45,444 nt of DNA from DAOUKH01 sp034421515 (GCA_034421515.1 DAOUKH010000006.1:1-45444); one strand, 5' to 3'. Positions 34,057-40,994 are shown, numbered from the stretch's first letter. The notes: generated by a model from the sequence alone, not told the origin. Numbers and translations: made by a program.

Positions 34057-34083
34057 TTGGCGCTCATTCGCGCCAAGTGCTAA
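34057..34083. promoter_or_regulatory. CIRCE-like element (putative HrcA operator) upstream of fmdB-dtd
   Basis: TTGGCGCTC, a 9-base spacer (ATTCGCGCC), then AAGTGCTAA. The CIRCE consensus is TTAGCACTC-N9-GAGTGCTAA, so 15 of 18 arm positions match with the exact spacer length. It begins next to the predicted transcription start of fmdB, the usual place for HrcA operators. hrcA itself is not in the window. Confidence 0.6.
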
Positions 34084-34090
34084 CAAATTG

Positions 34091-34099
34091 ATAGTAGCA
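34091..34099 (-). promoter_or_regulatory. Extended -10 (TGCTACTAT) for fmdB-dtd
   Basis: On the minus strand: CCCT-TGC-TACTAT-CAATTTG, then the CIRCE-like repeat. The predicted start near 34084 coincides with the edge of that operator. No -35 is visible. Confidence 0.5.
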
Positions 34100-34128
34100 A
34101 GGGCGGCGGAACGTGGCAAGCGCGCCGG

Positions 34129-34329
34129 TTACGGCGGCGAAGAGCCGGGCGGCACGACGAGGCCCGAAGCGCGCACCGATGCGCCGCGCCCGCCGGCGCG
34201 CTCCGCCCGCTGCAGCGTCTCGGAGAACCAGAGGAAGAAGTCGGCCATGTCGACGTGCACATGGCAGAGGCCGTACTTGTTGGGGTCGCGGACGACCCGG
34301 TCGCACTTGGGGTATTGGCAACGGTTCAT
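34129..34329 (-). CDS. Small zinc-finger-like protein of unknown function
   Basis: 66 aa protein, not recognised as a named family. The N-terminus NRCQYPKCDRVVRDPNKYGL followed by CHVH has the spacing C4-x4-C9-x12-C22-x2-H25, a likely single zinc site. After it come an aromatic helix (DMADFFLWFSETLQRAERA) and a Gly/Ser/Pro-rich end. It is a real gene rather than noise: GGAGG lies 5 bases before the ATG, and it follows the SCO1664-family kinase gene by 24 bases on the same strand. It might act with the kinase as an adaptor or substrate, which is a guess from position only. Confidence 0.7.
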   Translation of the reverse strand: MNRCQYPKCDRVVRDPNKYGLCHVHVDMADFFLWFSETLQRAERAGGRGASVRASGLVVPPGSSPP

Positions 34330-34353
34330 GGGGCCTCCGGAGCGGGGCGCGCG

Positions 34354-35088
34354 TCAGATCGCGGGCCAGGGATAGGGGCGCCAGGCGTCGGCGAAGTCGC
34401 GCATGGGGAGGGTGGCGCTCTCGACGACGCACCGGCAGCGGTGATAGAAGGAATCGACCTCGCTGGGCGAGAGGTAGCGCTCGAGCGTGGCGTGCAGCGA
34501 CTCGTCTTCGGCGGCGGCGACAATGTCGCCCTTGACGTCGTCGCCGATCGGCTCGTCCTCGATGTCCCACATCACGGTGCGCAGCTTGTTCTCGGACAGG
34601 AAAGAGAGTCCGTGGTCGATGCCGCGGATGCCGCCCGCGTTGTCCTTCAGGACGTGCCCGCCCTTCCGGTCGGCGTTGTTGATGAGAATATCGAGCACAG
34701 CCATCCGGACCATATCGGGCTTGTGCTCCTCGACGAGGTTGAAGTAGTGGCGCCCCTGCTCGGCATAGACGAAGAGCTGCACCGATCCGACACCGTAGGG
34801 CCCCTCGCGGATGATGGTCGGCGGCACGAGGTCCCAGTCCAGGGCCGCGCTCACTGCCCAGGCGAGGTGCTCCCTGATGTAGAGGGTGTTGGACGGGAAG
34901 TCCCACAGCGGGGTCTCGCCGCGGCGGGGCTTGTAGACGCCCAGGTGCGCCGCCTCGCCGTTGGCGATCTCGACGAGGAACGTCGAGTTATAGCCCGCCA
35001 TGATCGGCCGGTGCCCCGTGATCTCGCCGCTCTGCATGGCTTCGACGGCGCGTTCAGAGGAGAGTCGGTTCACCCAAGCCGCCTGCAT
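34354..35088 (-). CDS. SCO1664 family protein (PI3/PI4-kinase-like fold)
   Basis: 244 aa protein matching the SCO1664 family, a bacterial group with a PI3/PI4-kinase-like core. Segments include GYNSTFLVEIANGEAAHLGVYKPRRGETPLWDFPSN (the Lys of VYKP is the probable ATP ligand; quoted here in parts: HLGVYKPRRGETPLWDFPSN), REHLAWAVSAALDWDLVPPT, the catalytic-loop-like DILINNADRKGGHVL at about residues 153-167 and the metal-binding GIDHGLSF at about 176-183. ENKLRTVMWDIEDEPIGDDV follows. Actinobacterial relatives lie next to DUF3090 and phosphatase genes; here the partner is a small zinc-finger protein. No function is established, and a protein kinase role is inference. No Shine-Dalgarno is visible; a TGCTACAAT promoter lies 37 bases upstream. 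Confidence 0.88.
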   Translation of the reverse strand: MQAAWVNRLSSERAVEAMQSGEITGHRPIMAGYNSTFLVEIANGEAAHLGVYKPRRGETPLWDFPSNTLYIREHLAWAVSAALDWDLVPPTIIREGPYGVGSVQLFVYAEQGRHYFNLVEEHKPDMVRMAVLDILINNADRKGGHVLKDNAGGIRGIDHGLSFLSENKLRTVMWDIEDEPIGDDVKGDIVAAAEDESLHATLERYLSPSEVDSFYHRCRCVVESATLPMRDFADAWRPYPWPAI

Positions 35089-35124
35089 CGGGGCGCCGGA
35101 AGCGGCGCCCGCGTGGTCGCGGGC

Positions 35125-35133
35125 ATTGTAGCA
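35125..35133 (-). promoter_or_regulatory. Extended -10 promoter (TGCTACAAT) for the SCO1664-family gene
   Basis: On the minus strand: AACGGCGCCGG-TGC-TACAAT, almost identical to the elements at 11794-11802 and 29322-29330. The predicted leader is about 30 bases and includes a small inverted repeat CCCGCG-ACCA-CGCGGG. Confidence 0.6.
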
Positions 35134-35154
35134 CCGGCGCCGTTTCGCTCGCCG

Positions 35155-35643
35155 CTAGAGGCGGCGGCCCAGGATGACGATGTCGCGCTCGATGCCGTCC
35201 ATGTCGGCGACGGCGGGGAGGCACCCCCATTCCTTGAAGCCCACACCTTCGAAGAGCTGGATGCTGGGAGTGTTGTGCTTGAAAACGGTCGCGACCAGGT
35301 TGCGAAGACCGAACCCGGGGCCGCGGTGGACGGCTTCCCACAGCAGGCTGCGCCCGACGCCGCGCTGGCGGTGCTCAGGGGCGACGTAGACGCTGATCTC
35401 GGCGGTGATGTAGTAGGCGGGCCGCTCGTGGAACGGCTGGAAGCTGAGCCAGCCGCAGACCACGCCACCATACTCCATGACCCAGATGGGACGGGTCTCG
35501 CGGTTGCGCTCGCGGAACCAAGAGAGACGGCTCTCCACCGTGACCGGCTCGGTGTCGGCGGTGGACATCCGCGTGGCGACGGCCACGTTGTAGATCTCGA
35601 CGATCCGGGGCAGATCGGCCTCGGTGGCGTCGCGCGTCTTCAC
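35155..35643 (-). CDS. GNAT family N-acetyltransferase (phosphinothricin acetyltransferase-like)
   Basis: 162 aa acetyl-CoA-dependent acyltransferase. It begins at the GTG at 35643 (VKTRDATEADLPRIVEIYNV), which overlaps the stop of the macro-domain gene (GTGA) and has GGAGGT upstream. Motif A, which binds acetyl-CoA, is VYVAPEHRQRGVGRSLLWEA at about residues 85-104. The region TPSIQLFEGVGFKEWG at about 125-140 is the usual C-terminal strand. The IYNVAVATRMSTADTEPVTVE segment resembles the Pat/Bar group of L-amino-acid or phosphinothricin acetyltransferases. The true substrate is unknown. It is coupled to a macro-domain ADP-ribose hydrolase. Confidence 0.88.
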   Translation of the reverse strand: MKTRDATEADLPRIVEIYNVAVATRMSTADTEPVTVESRLSWFRERNRETRPIWVMEYGGVVCGWLSFQPFHERPAYYITAEISVYVAPEHRQRGVGRSLLWEAVHRGPGFGLRNLVATVFKHNTPSIQLFEGVGFKEWGCLPAVADMDGIERDIVILGRRL

Positions 35644-36164
35644 GCGTCCACCTCCTCTGCGAACCGCTGGTAGGTCTCGAAGGTGGGCCTGTCGAAGCAG
35701 ACGAACCGCACCGACGTCAGGACGGGGTTGCGCGCCAGATGGGATGCCGTCACCGCGAGGGCGATGCGGGTGGCCCGCTCGCGGGGAAAGCGGTAGACGC
35801 CGGTGCTGATGGCGGGGAAAGCGATGCTCGTGAGGCCGCGCTCCTCGGCAAGGGCGAAGCAGGATCGATAGCACGAGGCAAGGGCGTCATCCTCGCCCCG
35901 GTTTCCGCCGCCCCAGACGGGGCCGGGGGTGTGGATCACCCACGCCGCGGGCAGCCTGTAGCCCTTGGTGATGCGCGCCTCCCCGGTGGGGCAGCCGCCA
36001 ATGGCGCGGCACGCTTCGAGCAGTTCCGGGCCGGCGGCGCGGTGGATGGCGCCGTCGACTCCGCCGCCGCCGAGCAGCGTCGTATTCGCCGCGTTGACGA
36101 TGGCGTCGACGCGCTCTTGTGTGATGTCGCCCTCGACGATGGCGATACGGTCGCGGATGGTCAT
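35640..36164 (-). CDS. Macro domain protein (O-acetyl-ADP-ribose deacetylase, MacroD type)
   Basis: 174 aa single macro domain that binds ADP-ribose and probably removes acetyl from O-acetyl-ADP-ribose or ADP-ribose from acidic residues. Signatures: EGDITQERVDAIVNAANTTL at about residues 11-30 with the conserved Asn pair, LGGGGVDGAIHRAAG at about 30-44, PTGEARITKGYRLPAAWVIH and the phosphate loop AFPAISTGVYRFP at about 115-127. All MacroD core residues look intact. Start ATG at 36164, with AGGAG 10 bases upstream. The GNAT gene follows with a 4-base overlap, so the two are probably co-translated. It is divergent from the CMD gene. Confidence 0.93.
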   Translation of the reverse strand: MTIRDRIAIVEGDITQERVDAIVNAANTTLLGGGGVDGAIHRAAGPELLEACRAIGGCPTGEARITKGYRLPAAWVIHTPGPVWGGGNRGEDDALASCYRSCFALAEERGLTSIAFPAISTGVYRFPRERATRIALAVTASHLARNPVLTSVRFVCFDRPTFETYQRFAEEVDA

Positions 36165-36209
36165 CGAGCCGCTTCTCCTGAAGAGCCCCGGGTTCTTCCC
36201 CTCTGTAGC

Positions 36210-36215
36210 ATTATA
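36210..36215 (-). promoter_or_regulatory. -10 box (TATAAT) for the macro-GNAT operon
   Basis: On the minus strand CCCCCATATAATGC. The predicted leader is about 40 bases. The plus-strand reading of the same pocket (GCATTATATGG) could serve the divergent CMD gene. Confidence 0.5.
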
Positions 36216-36274
36216 TGGGGGCGGCGCGACGCTCAACGTCCGCGCCGCCCAAGAACAGGCCGGAGGAACGCGCC

Positions 36275-37042
36275 ATGACGACGCCGAAGGTGACACGAGA
36301 AGCGCTGCGGGAATTGGGAGAGGAGGTCCGCCGGAGCATGGGGCATGCCATCGCCCCCGACGGTTCAATTCCGACCTCACCGGAGTTGGGAACGTACTCA
36401 ACCGAGGCGATCTTCGGCTCAGTGTGGGCCCGGCCCGGGCTCGACCGCCGCTACCGGATGCTCGCGACCCTCGCGGCCCTGACGGCGACCCGCGAGCTTG
36501 TCGAGCTCCGCATCTACATCGGCACGGCGCTGAACGGCCTGCTCACGCCGCTGGAGATTCAGGAGGCCTTGCTGCAGTGCTCGCCTTTCGCGGGGCTGCC
36601 GGCGGCGTTGAACGCGGTGGCGGCGATGCGGCAGGTCTTCGAGGAGCGGGGCGTCACGTTGGAGCCGCCCGAGCGTCCCTACGTCAGCCTCGAGGAGCTC
36701 GAACGCCGGGGCCGGGCGACGCGGGAACGCCTGCTCGGCTCCGCTGGAGCGCGGAACCCCGTCTTCGAGATGGCGCCCGGCCTGCAGGAGCTGCTATGGC
36801 GCTACCCCTTCGGCGAGATCTTTCACCGGCCCGGCCTCGACACCAAGTCGCGGGTGGTGTGCGCCGTGGCGGCGCTCACCGCGCTGCGGGCGAACACGCA
36901 GCTCGGGATGTACGCCAGGGAGCACGCCCGCTCCGGAGTCACCCGCGAAGAGTTGGCGGAGGTGATGGTGCAGGTGGGGCCCTACGCCGGCTTCCCCCAG
37001 ATGCTGAACGCGCTCGCCATCCTGGCCAACGCCGCCGGGTAG
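36275..37042 (+). CDS. Carboxymuconolactone decarboxylase (CMD/AhpD-like) family protein, two-domain
   Basis: 255 aa all-helical protein made of two CMD-like halves. The first has SVWARPGLDRRYRMLATLAA and LLTPLEIQEALLQCSPFAGL (about residues 50-115). The second has EIFHRPGLDTKSRVVCAVAA and GVTREELAEVMVQVGPYAGF (about 185-245). Neither half shows the AhpD peroxidase motif C-x-x-C, so it resembles the gamma-carboxymuconolactone decarboxylase branch rather than a peroxidase. Start: ATG at 36275, with CCGGAGGAA 6-8 bases upstream; an earlier ATG at 36215 lies in the promoter area and adds non-homologous residues. It converges with the PurO-like gene with only 3 bases between stops. Confidence 0.85.
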   Translation: MTTPKVTREALRELGEEVRRSMGHAIAPDGSIPTSPELGTYSTEAIFGSVWARPGLDRRYRMLATLAALTATRELVELRIYIGTALNGLLTPLEIQEALLQCSPFAGLPAALNAVAAMRQVFEERGVTLEPPERPYVSLEELERRGRATRERLLGSAGARNPVFEMAPGLQELLWRYPFGEIFHRPGLDTKSRVVCAVAALTALRANTQLGMYAREHARSGVTREELAEVMVQVGPYAGFPQMLNALAILANAAG

Positions 37043-37045
37043 CGC

Positions 37046-37771
37046 CTAGCTCAGCTTGTTCCGCACCGTCACCGCGGCCTTCCCGGAGTCGCAGCCGATG
37101 GTCTTGACGGCGAGGGCGACCTTGTTGTCGGCGTCGAGCGCGTCCCAATAGGCGCCGGCGATCTCGTCGATACCGCCGGACAGGGGGAGGGGATAGGGGT
37201 CGCCGCCGAACGGCGGGACGGGGTCGCCGTCGCCAGCGTAGGTGTGGATGCAGGCGCCGAAGCCGTTGACGAAGCCGGCGTAGCGGTAGAAGCAGTGGAC
37301 GGAGTGCTCCACGTCGCCGGGGTCACGGACGATCTTGGCGAGCTTGAGCTCGGTCTCCTCGCCGTTGAGGCGGACGAGGCCCGCGATCCGCGGTGTGTAG
37401 TTCGGCGCGTCGGGCTCGTGGCGGCAGCCCTCCAGCGCCGTCTCGAACGTCGACCCCGCCGCCACGTGCTGCACGACGTTGTCGGTGTGGTCGCCGTTGG
37501 TGACGACGTGCCAGCCCCGGAACGACGACATGGCGCGGTAGATGATGAGGCCGGGGTCTTCCATCTTCGACGGGTCGTGGGGAGCGGTGGACACCTCCGC
37601 GCCGTCGACCTCAAGCACCCGGTTGCGCGAGTTCGGGCTCCGTCCCATCACCCAGTAGACCTGCACCCAGTGGGCGCCCTCTTCGTCAAGCCCGAGCACG
37701 ATGCCGCGCCCCGGGTAGGGGTTGGCGCGCAGCCGCGCCAGGTTCGCCTCGGCGATGTTGGGGAGGGCCAT
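37046..37771 (-). CDS. IMP cyclohydrolase-like protein (PurO family)
   Basis: 241 aa protein of the archaeal-type IMP cyclohydrolase family, an Ntn-hydrolase-like fold that closes the purine ring of FAICAR to IMP. It has the family strings NPYPGRGIVLGLDEEG (about residues 17-32), VYWVMGRSPNSRNRVLEVDG (about 38-57), HVVTNGDHTDNV (about 88-99) and NYTPRIAGLV. In most bacteria this step is done by PurH, so the gene may be a PurO substitute, a partner of an incomplete PurH, or a paralogue with another substrate. It follows the CoA-transferase by 4 bases, so the two are probably co-transcribed. No clear ribosome site is visible. Confidence 0.82.
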   Translation of the reverse strand: MALPNIAEANLARLRANPYPGRGIVLGLDEEGAHWVQVYWVMGRSPNSRNRVLEVDGAEVSTAPHDPSKMEDPGLIIYRAMSSFRGWHVVTNGDHTDNVVQHVAAGSTFETALEGCRHEPDAPNYTPRIAGLVRLNGEETELKLAKIVRDPGDVEHSVHCFYRYAGFVNGFGACIHTYAGDGDPVPPFGGDPYPLPLSGGIDEIAGAYWDALDADNKVALAVKTIGCDSGKAAVTVRNKLS

Positions 37772-37775
37772 GCCG

Positions 37776-39062
37776 CTAGATCACGTCGTCGTTGCGGAGG
37801 CGGGCGATTTCGGAGTTGGGGAGGTTGAGGAGCTCGCCGTATACGTAGTCGTTGTCCTCGGCGTAGACCGGGAAGTGGCGGTTGAGGGTGCCGCCGACGA
37901 AGGCCGGGCTCTCGCTGAGCTTGATCGGGAAGTCCTTGACGGGCCACGTCCCGACGAAGGAGTTGGTGAGGTCGACCTGGAAGCCCCGGTGCTGGAGTTG
38001 GGGGTCCTTGAACATGCGGTCCTCGGCGGTCTGGCAGAGGCCGGCGCGGACGCCCGCCGCCTGCAGGCGCTCCATGAGATCGAAGCCGTCGTGCTGCTTG
38101 GTCTCGCCGGCGAGGCGCTCGTCGAGCTCCTTCACGTGGCGGAGGCGGGAGGCGAGGGTGGCGAAGCGCTCGTCGTCGGCCCAGGCGGGATTCCCCAGCA
38201 CGCCGGTGAGGGCGCGCCATTCGTCGTCGTCGAAGACGGCGATGGCGATCCAGCGGTCCTCTCCCTGGACGGGGTAGACGTCGTGGGGCGCGGCGGGAAT
38301 GTAGGGCGAGGTGTTGCCGGTGCGCTGCGACTCGCGGCCGTTGGCGACGAAGTCGAGGATCGCGGTGCCGGTCATGTAGATGGCGGGCTCGGCCTGGGAG
38401 CAGTCCATGTACTGCCCCTCGCCGGTGCGCGAGCGGTAGTAGAGGGCGCTGAGCATCGCCATGGCGCAGTAGTAGGCGCCGCTCCAGTCCATGTAGGAAT
38501 AGCCCCAGCCGGCGGGGGGCCACGGCCCGGGCAGCCCCGACTGCTCGGTGAGGCCGCTGATCGCCTGGGCGGCGGGGCCCGTGGAGACGAAGTCGGAGTA
38601 CTCGCCGCGCTTGCCGAAGCCGGGCTGCTGGATGTAGATGATCGAGGGGTTGACCTTGCGGAGCTCGTCGTAGCCGAGGCCGAGACGCTCCATGGTGTTC
38701 GCGGTGAAGCACTCGACGACGATGTCGCTGATGCGGACGATCTCCTTGAAGATCTCCTTGCCCTCGGGGTGGCGCAGGTTGAGGCTGACGCCGCGCTTGC
38801 CGGCGTTGATCCCCGCGAAGTGGCCGCCCTGGTTGATGCCGCTGCCGACGCGCTTACCGGGGCCGGGCTCGCCGCCGAGGATGCGGTCGCGGTCCTCGCC
38901 CACGGGGATGATCGGGGCGCCGGCCCGGATCATGTCGAGGTGGCCCTTCCACTCGATGCGGAGGTCCTCGGCGCCGAGGCTGGTGAGCATGCGCGGCCCG
39001 CCCGCCCCGGCGAGCAGCCAGGTGAGGTCGGCGATGCGGACGTTGTCGAGCGCGAACGGCAT
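37776..39062 (-). CDS. CaiB/BaiF (family III) CoA-transferase
   Basis: 428 aa enzyme that would move CoA between carboxylic acids. It begins LDNVRIADLTWLLAGAGGPR with the family's N-terminal block, continues GINAGKRGVSLNLRHPEGKE at about residues 84-103, SDIVVECFTANTMERLGLGY at about 112-131, and TGEGQYMDCSQAEPAI near 220. In the usual active-site segment (YDLLVQAxSGL) the position of the catalytic Asp is Gly162 (TGPAAQAISGL), so either the acid is supplied elsewhere or the subfamily differs. It has its own -10 box upstream. Its neighbours (LLM oxidoreductase, alpha-beta barrel protein) suggest catabolism of a CoA-activated compound. Confidence 0.9.
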   Translation of the reverse strand: MPFALDNVRIADLTWLLAGAGGPRMLTSLGAEDLRIEWKGHLDMIRAGAPIIPVGEDRDRILGGEPGPGKRVGSGINQGGHFAGINAGKRGVSLNLRHPEGKEIFKEIVRISDIVVECFTANTMERLGLGYDELRKVNPSIIYIQQPGFGKRGEYSDFVSTGPAAQAISGLTEQSGLPGPWPPAGWGYSYMDWSGAYYCAMAMLSALYYRSRTGEGQYMDCSQAEPAIYMTGTAILDFVANGRESQRTGNTSPYIPAAPHDVYPVQGEDRWIAIAVFDDDEWRALTGVLGNPAWADDERFATLASRLRHVKELDERLAGETKQHDGFDLMERLQAAGVRAGLCQTAEDRMFKDPQLQHRGFQVDLTNSFVGTWPVKDFPIKLSESPAFVGGTLNRHFPVYAEDNDYVYGELLNLPNSEIARLRNDDVI

Positions 39063-39082
39063 GGCGGAGCTTCGTCGGCGCT

Positions 39083-39088
39083 AGTGTA
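39083..39088 (-). promoter_or_regulatory. -10 box (GC-TACACT) for the CoA-transferase operon
   Basis: On the minus strand: GCCGCGC-TACACT-AGCGCC. The predicted start near 39076 gives a leader of about 14 bases without a Shine-Dalgarno sequence before the ATG at 39062. It nearly duplicates the element at 40882-40887. Confidence 0.5.
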
Positions 39089-39124
39089 GCGCGGCGAGCG
39101 GGCCGCGTCTCACGTAGAGGGCGG

Positions 39125-39886
39125 CTACTTCTGGATTTCCTTGGCCCAGGCGTCGGCCTCGGTCGGGGTCTCGTACTCGTCGGGGGAGTAGACGCAGCCG
39201 GGGCGCGGGGTCATGAGCTCCTCGCGGCTGCGGGTGGTGTAGTCGCGGGCGCGGCGCTCCCACGCGGAGAGGCGCTCGTCCCCCTCGTGCTCGTCGCTGT
39301 AGCCCCGCGCCGCCGCCCAAGCGCCCCACATTCGAGCGCGGGAATCGACGTCGGTGGCCCAGATGGTGACGACCTCGGTGTCGTTCATCAGGACCTCGTA
39401 GAGGCCGGTGGCGGTGTGGCCGTACTCGGCGAGCAGCGGCACGCGCTCCTCACGGACGGCGGCGAGGTACTCCGGGCCGGCGCCGGGCCGCACTTGGGTG
39501 AGCTCGTTGACGAAGAGGGAGCCCTTAATGCCGCGCTCGCGAATCTCCTCGGTGGTGGGGCTGCCCTCGACGCCGACGCAGACGCGGTCGAAGCCGCCGG
39601 TGCGCCACTTGTAGGCCTCGTCCCACCAGCCTTCGTAGAAGGCCTTGCGGCGCTTGAGGTTGAGCCGGTCGATGTTGAGACGGAGGCCCTCCCAGCCGCC
39701 GGGGATGTCCCAGATGTTGATGACCTGCGGCCAGCGGCCCGTCATACCGATGGTGTAGAAGGTGCCCTGGAGCTTGGTCATGCCCGGCATGGCCTCGGTG
39801 GGGTCGACCTTCAGGTGCTCCATGTACTCGTAGGCCCCTTGGCCGACGATGTCGACGTGCTCGTACAGGTGAAGGGGGCGTTCCAT
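39125..39886 (-). CDS. Dimeric alpha-beta barrel (NIPSNAP-like) protein
   Basis: 253 aa protein of uncertain function. Two ferredoxin-like repeats seem present: one at about residues 1-110 (YEHVDIVGQGAYEYMEHLKV, then VINIWDIPGGWEGLRLNIDR) and one at about 120-205 (SLFVNELTQVRPGAGPEYLA, then VVTIWATDVDSRARMWGAW). This is the layout of NIPSNAP or ABM-type alpha-beta barrels. AAGGAG lies 6-7 bases before the ATG at 39886. It lies 33 bases after the LLM oxidoreductase on the same strand and is likely co-transcribed with it. Such barrels accompany oxidoreductases in degradation operons, but no catalytic residues can be named. Confidence 0.65.
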   Translation of the reverse strand: MERPLHLYEHVDIVGQGAYEYMEHLKVDPTEAMPGMTKLQGTFYTIGMTGRWPQVINIWDIPGGWEGLRLNIDRLNLKRRKAFYEGWWDEAYKWRTGGFDRVCVGVEGSPTTEEIRERGIKGSLFVNELTQVRPGAGPEYLAAVREERVPLLAEYGHTATGLYEVLMNDTEVVTIWATDVDSRARMWGAWAAARGYSDEHEGDERLSAWERRARDYTTRSREELMTPRPGCVYSPDEYETPTEADAWAKEIQK

Positions 39887-39919
39887 CCGGGTCTCCTTAT
39901 CGCAGAGCGCCGCGGGCCG

Positions 39920-40840
39920 CTAGCCGAGCTGGGAGATGATCTTGTCGCCGAACTTCTCCGCGGTCTCGACGTGCTCGCCGGTGGTCTCGCCGGGGAGGCC
40001 GACGGTCATGTAGGTGATGCCGACCTCGGCGAGGGCGTGGATGTTGTCGATCAGGCGGCCGTAGTCGAAGGTCGGGTTGTTGAACATGCGGGTGCCGCGC
40101 GCGCCGTAGGAGATCTCGAGGGGAGCGGTGCGTCCGACCTTGGCGGCGTGGTCGCGGGCGTAGGCGATCCGGTCCTTCAGGTCGTCGGCGTCGTTGATGG
40201 CGGGCGAGCGGCGGATGCCGGCGAACTGGCTGGGGTTGTGCATGGGGATCCAGCCGTCGCAGAGCTCGACGGCGCGCCGGATGGCCCGCTTGGCGTTCCC
40301 GCCGACCCACAGAGGCGGGTGCGGCTTCTGGATGGGCTGGGGCAGCATGGTGTGGCCCTGCGCCGAGTAGCCGGGCCCCTCCATGGTCACCCCGGCGGTC
40401 GTCCACGCCGCCTTCATGGCGAGGATGGCGTCGTCGCAGAGGTCGTTGCGGTTGTCGAAGTCTGCGCCGAGGGCGTGGAACTCCTTTTCGAGGTAGCCGG
40501 AGGCGAGGCCGAGGATGAGCCGCCCGCCGGAGAGCACGTCGAGGCTGGTGACGGACTTGGCGGCGAGGAAGGGGTTGCGGTAGGGGAGGACGTAGATGTT
40601 GGTCATGAGGCGCAGGGTGGTGGTGGCCGCCGCCGCCGCGGAGAGGGGGACGAAGGGGTCGAGGGCGTGGTGGCCGCCCTGGGCCATCCAGTCGTCGGCG
40701 GGGAAGGGATGGTCGGTGACGTGGACGGCGTCGAAGCCGGCCTTCTCGGCGGCGCGCGCCACGGCGGCGATGCTCTCGGCCTTAATGAACTCGTCGCCCA
40801 GATCGACCCTGTCGGTGTGAAGCCCTAGCGAGAACCGCAT
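39920..40840 (-). CDS. LLM-class (luciferase-like) flavin-dependent oxidoreductase
   Basis: 306 aa TIM-barrel oxidoreductase using FMN or F420. It starts MRFSLGLHTDRVDLGDEFIK, followed by EKAGFDAVHVTDHPFPADDW (about residues 32-51), MTNIYVLPYRNPFLAAKSVT (about 79-98), LDVLSGGRLILGLASGYLEK and PIQKPHPPLWVGG (about 170-182). It is paralogous to the protein at 10826-11758. The TDHPFPADDW block is common in the TIGR03619-type F420-dependent group, which favours F420, but this is not proof. AAGGAG lies upstream of the ATG, and a GCTACACT promoter is about 40 bases upstream. Confidence 0.9.
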   Translation of the reverse strand: MRFSLGLHTDRVDLGDEFIKAESIAAVARAAEKAGFDAVHVTDHPFPADDWMAQGGHHALDPFVPLSAAAAATTTLRLMTNIYVLPYRNPFLAAKSVTSLDVLSGGRLILGLASGYLEKEFHALGADFDNRNDLCDDAILAMKAAWTTAGVTMEGPGYSAQGHTMLPQPIQKPHPPLWVGGNAKRAIRRAVELCDGWIPMHNPSQFAGIRRSPAINDADDLKDRIAYARDHAAKVGRTAPLEISYGARGTRMFNNPTFDYGRLIDNIHALAEVGITYMTVGLPGETTGEHVETAEKFGDKIISQLG

Positions 40841-40881
40841 GCTGTCTCCTTGCGCCGGCCCGCGGGCCGAAGGTGGCGCCT

Positions 40882-40887
40882 AGTGTA
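40882..40887 (-). promoter_or_regulatory. -10 box (GC-TACACT) for the second LLM operon
   Basis: On the minus strand: CCCAGCCGC-TACACT-AGGCGCC. The predicted start near 40875 gives a leader of about 35 bases containing AAGGAG. The G-rich tract at 40894-40934 takes the place of a -35 region. Confidence 0.5.
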
Positions 40888-40893
40888 GCGGCT

Positions 40894-40934
40894 GGGCGGG
40901 GGGGGTGGGAGGCGGGGTCGTGGGGGCGCGGGGA
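40894..40934 (+). other. G-quadruplex-prone tract upstream of the LLM promoter
   Basis: The plus strand carries six runs of three or more G separated by 1-4 bases: GGG, GGGGGGGG, GGG, GGGG, GGGGG and GGGG, between about 40894 and 40934. This meets the usual intramolecular quadruplex pattern. It lies just upstream of the -10 box at 40882-40887 on the template strand side. Confidence 0.5.
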
Positions 40935-40994
40935 AAAGCACCCCGGCTGGAAACGGCTTAGCGGAAGAGGTCAGCGTGGGTTCAGGCGCATGGA

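Noticed and set aside
37043..37045. Terminator between the CMD and PurO-like genes
   Set aside because: The gap is 3 bases and no stable hairpin is visible at either gene end.
40841..40994. Toxin gene remnant downstream of the RelB-like fragment
   Set aside because: All frames in this 154-base stretch lack RelE-like strings; only a promoter and a G-rich tract are seen.
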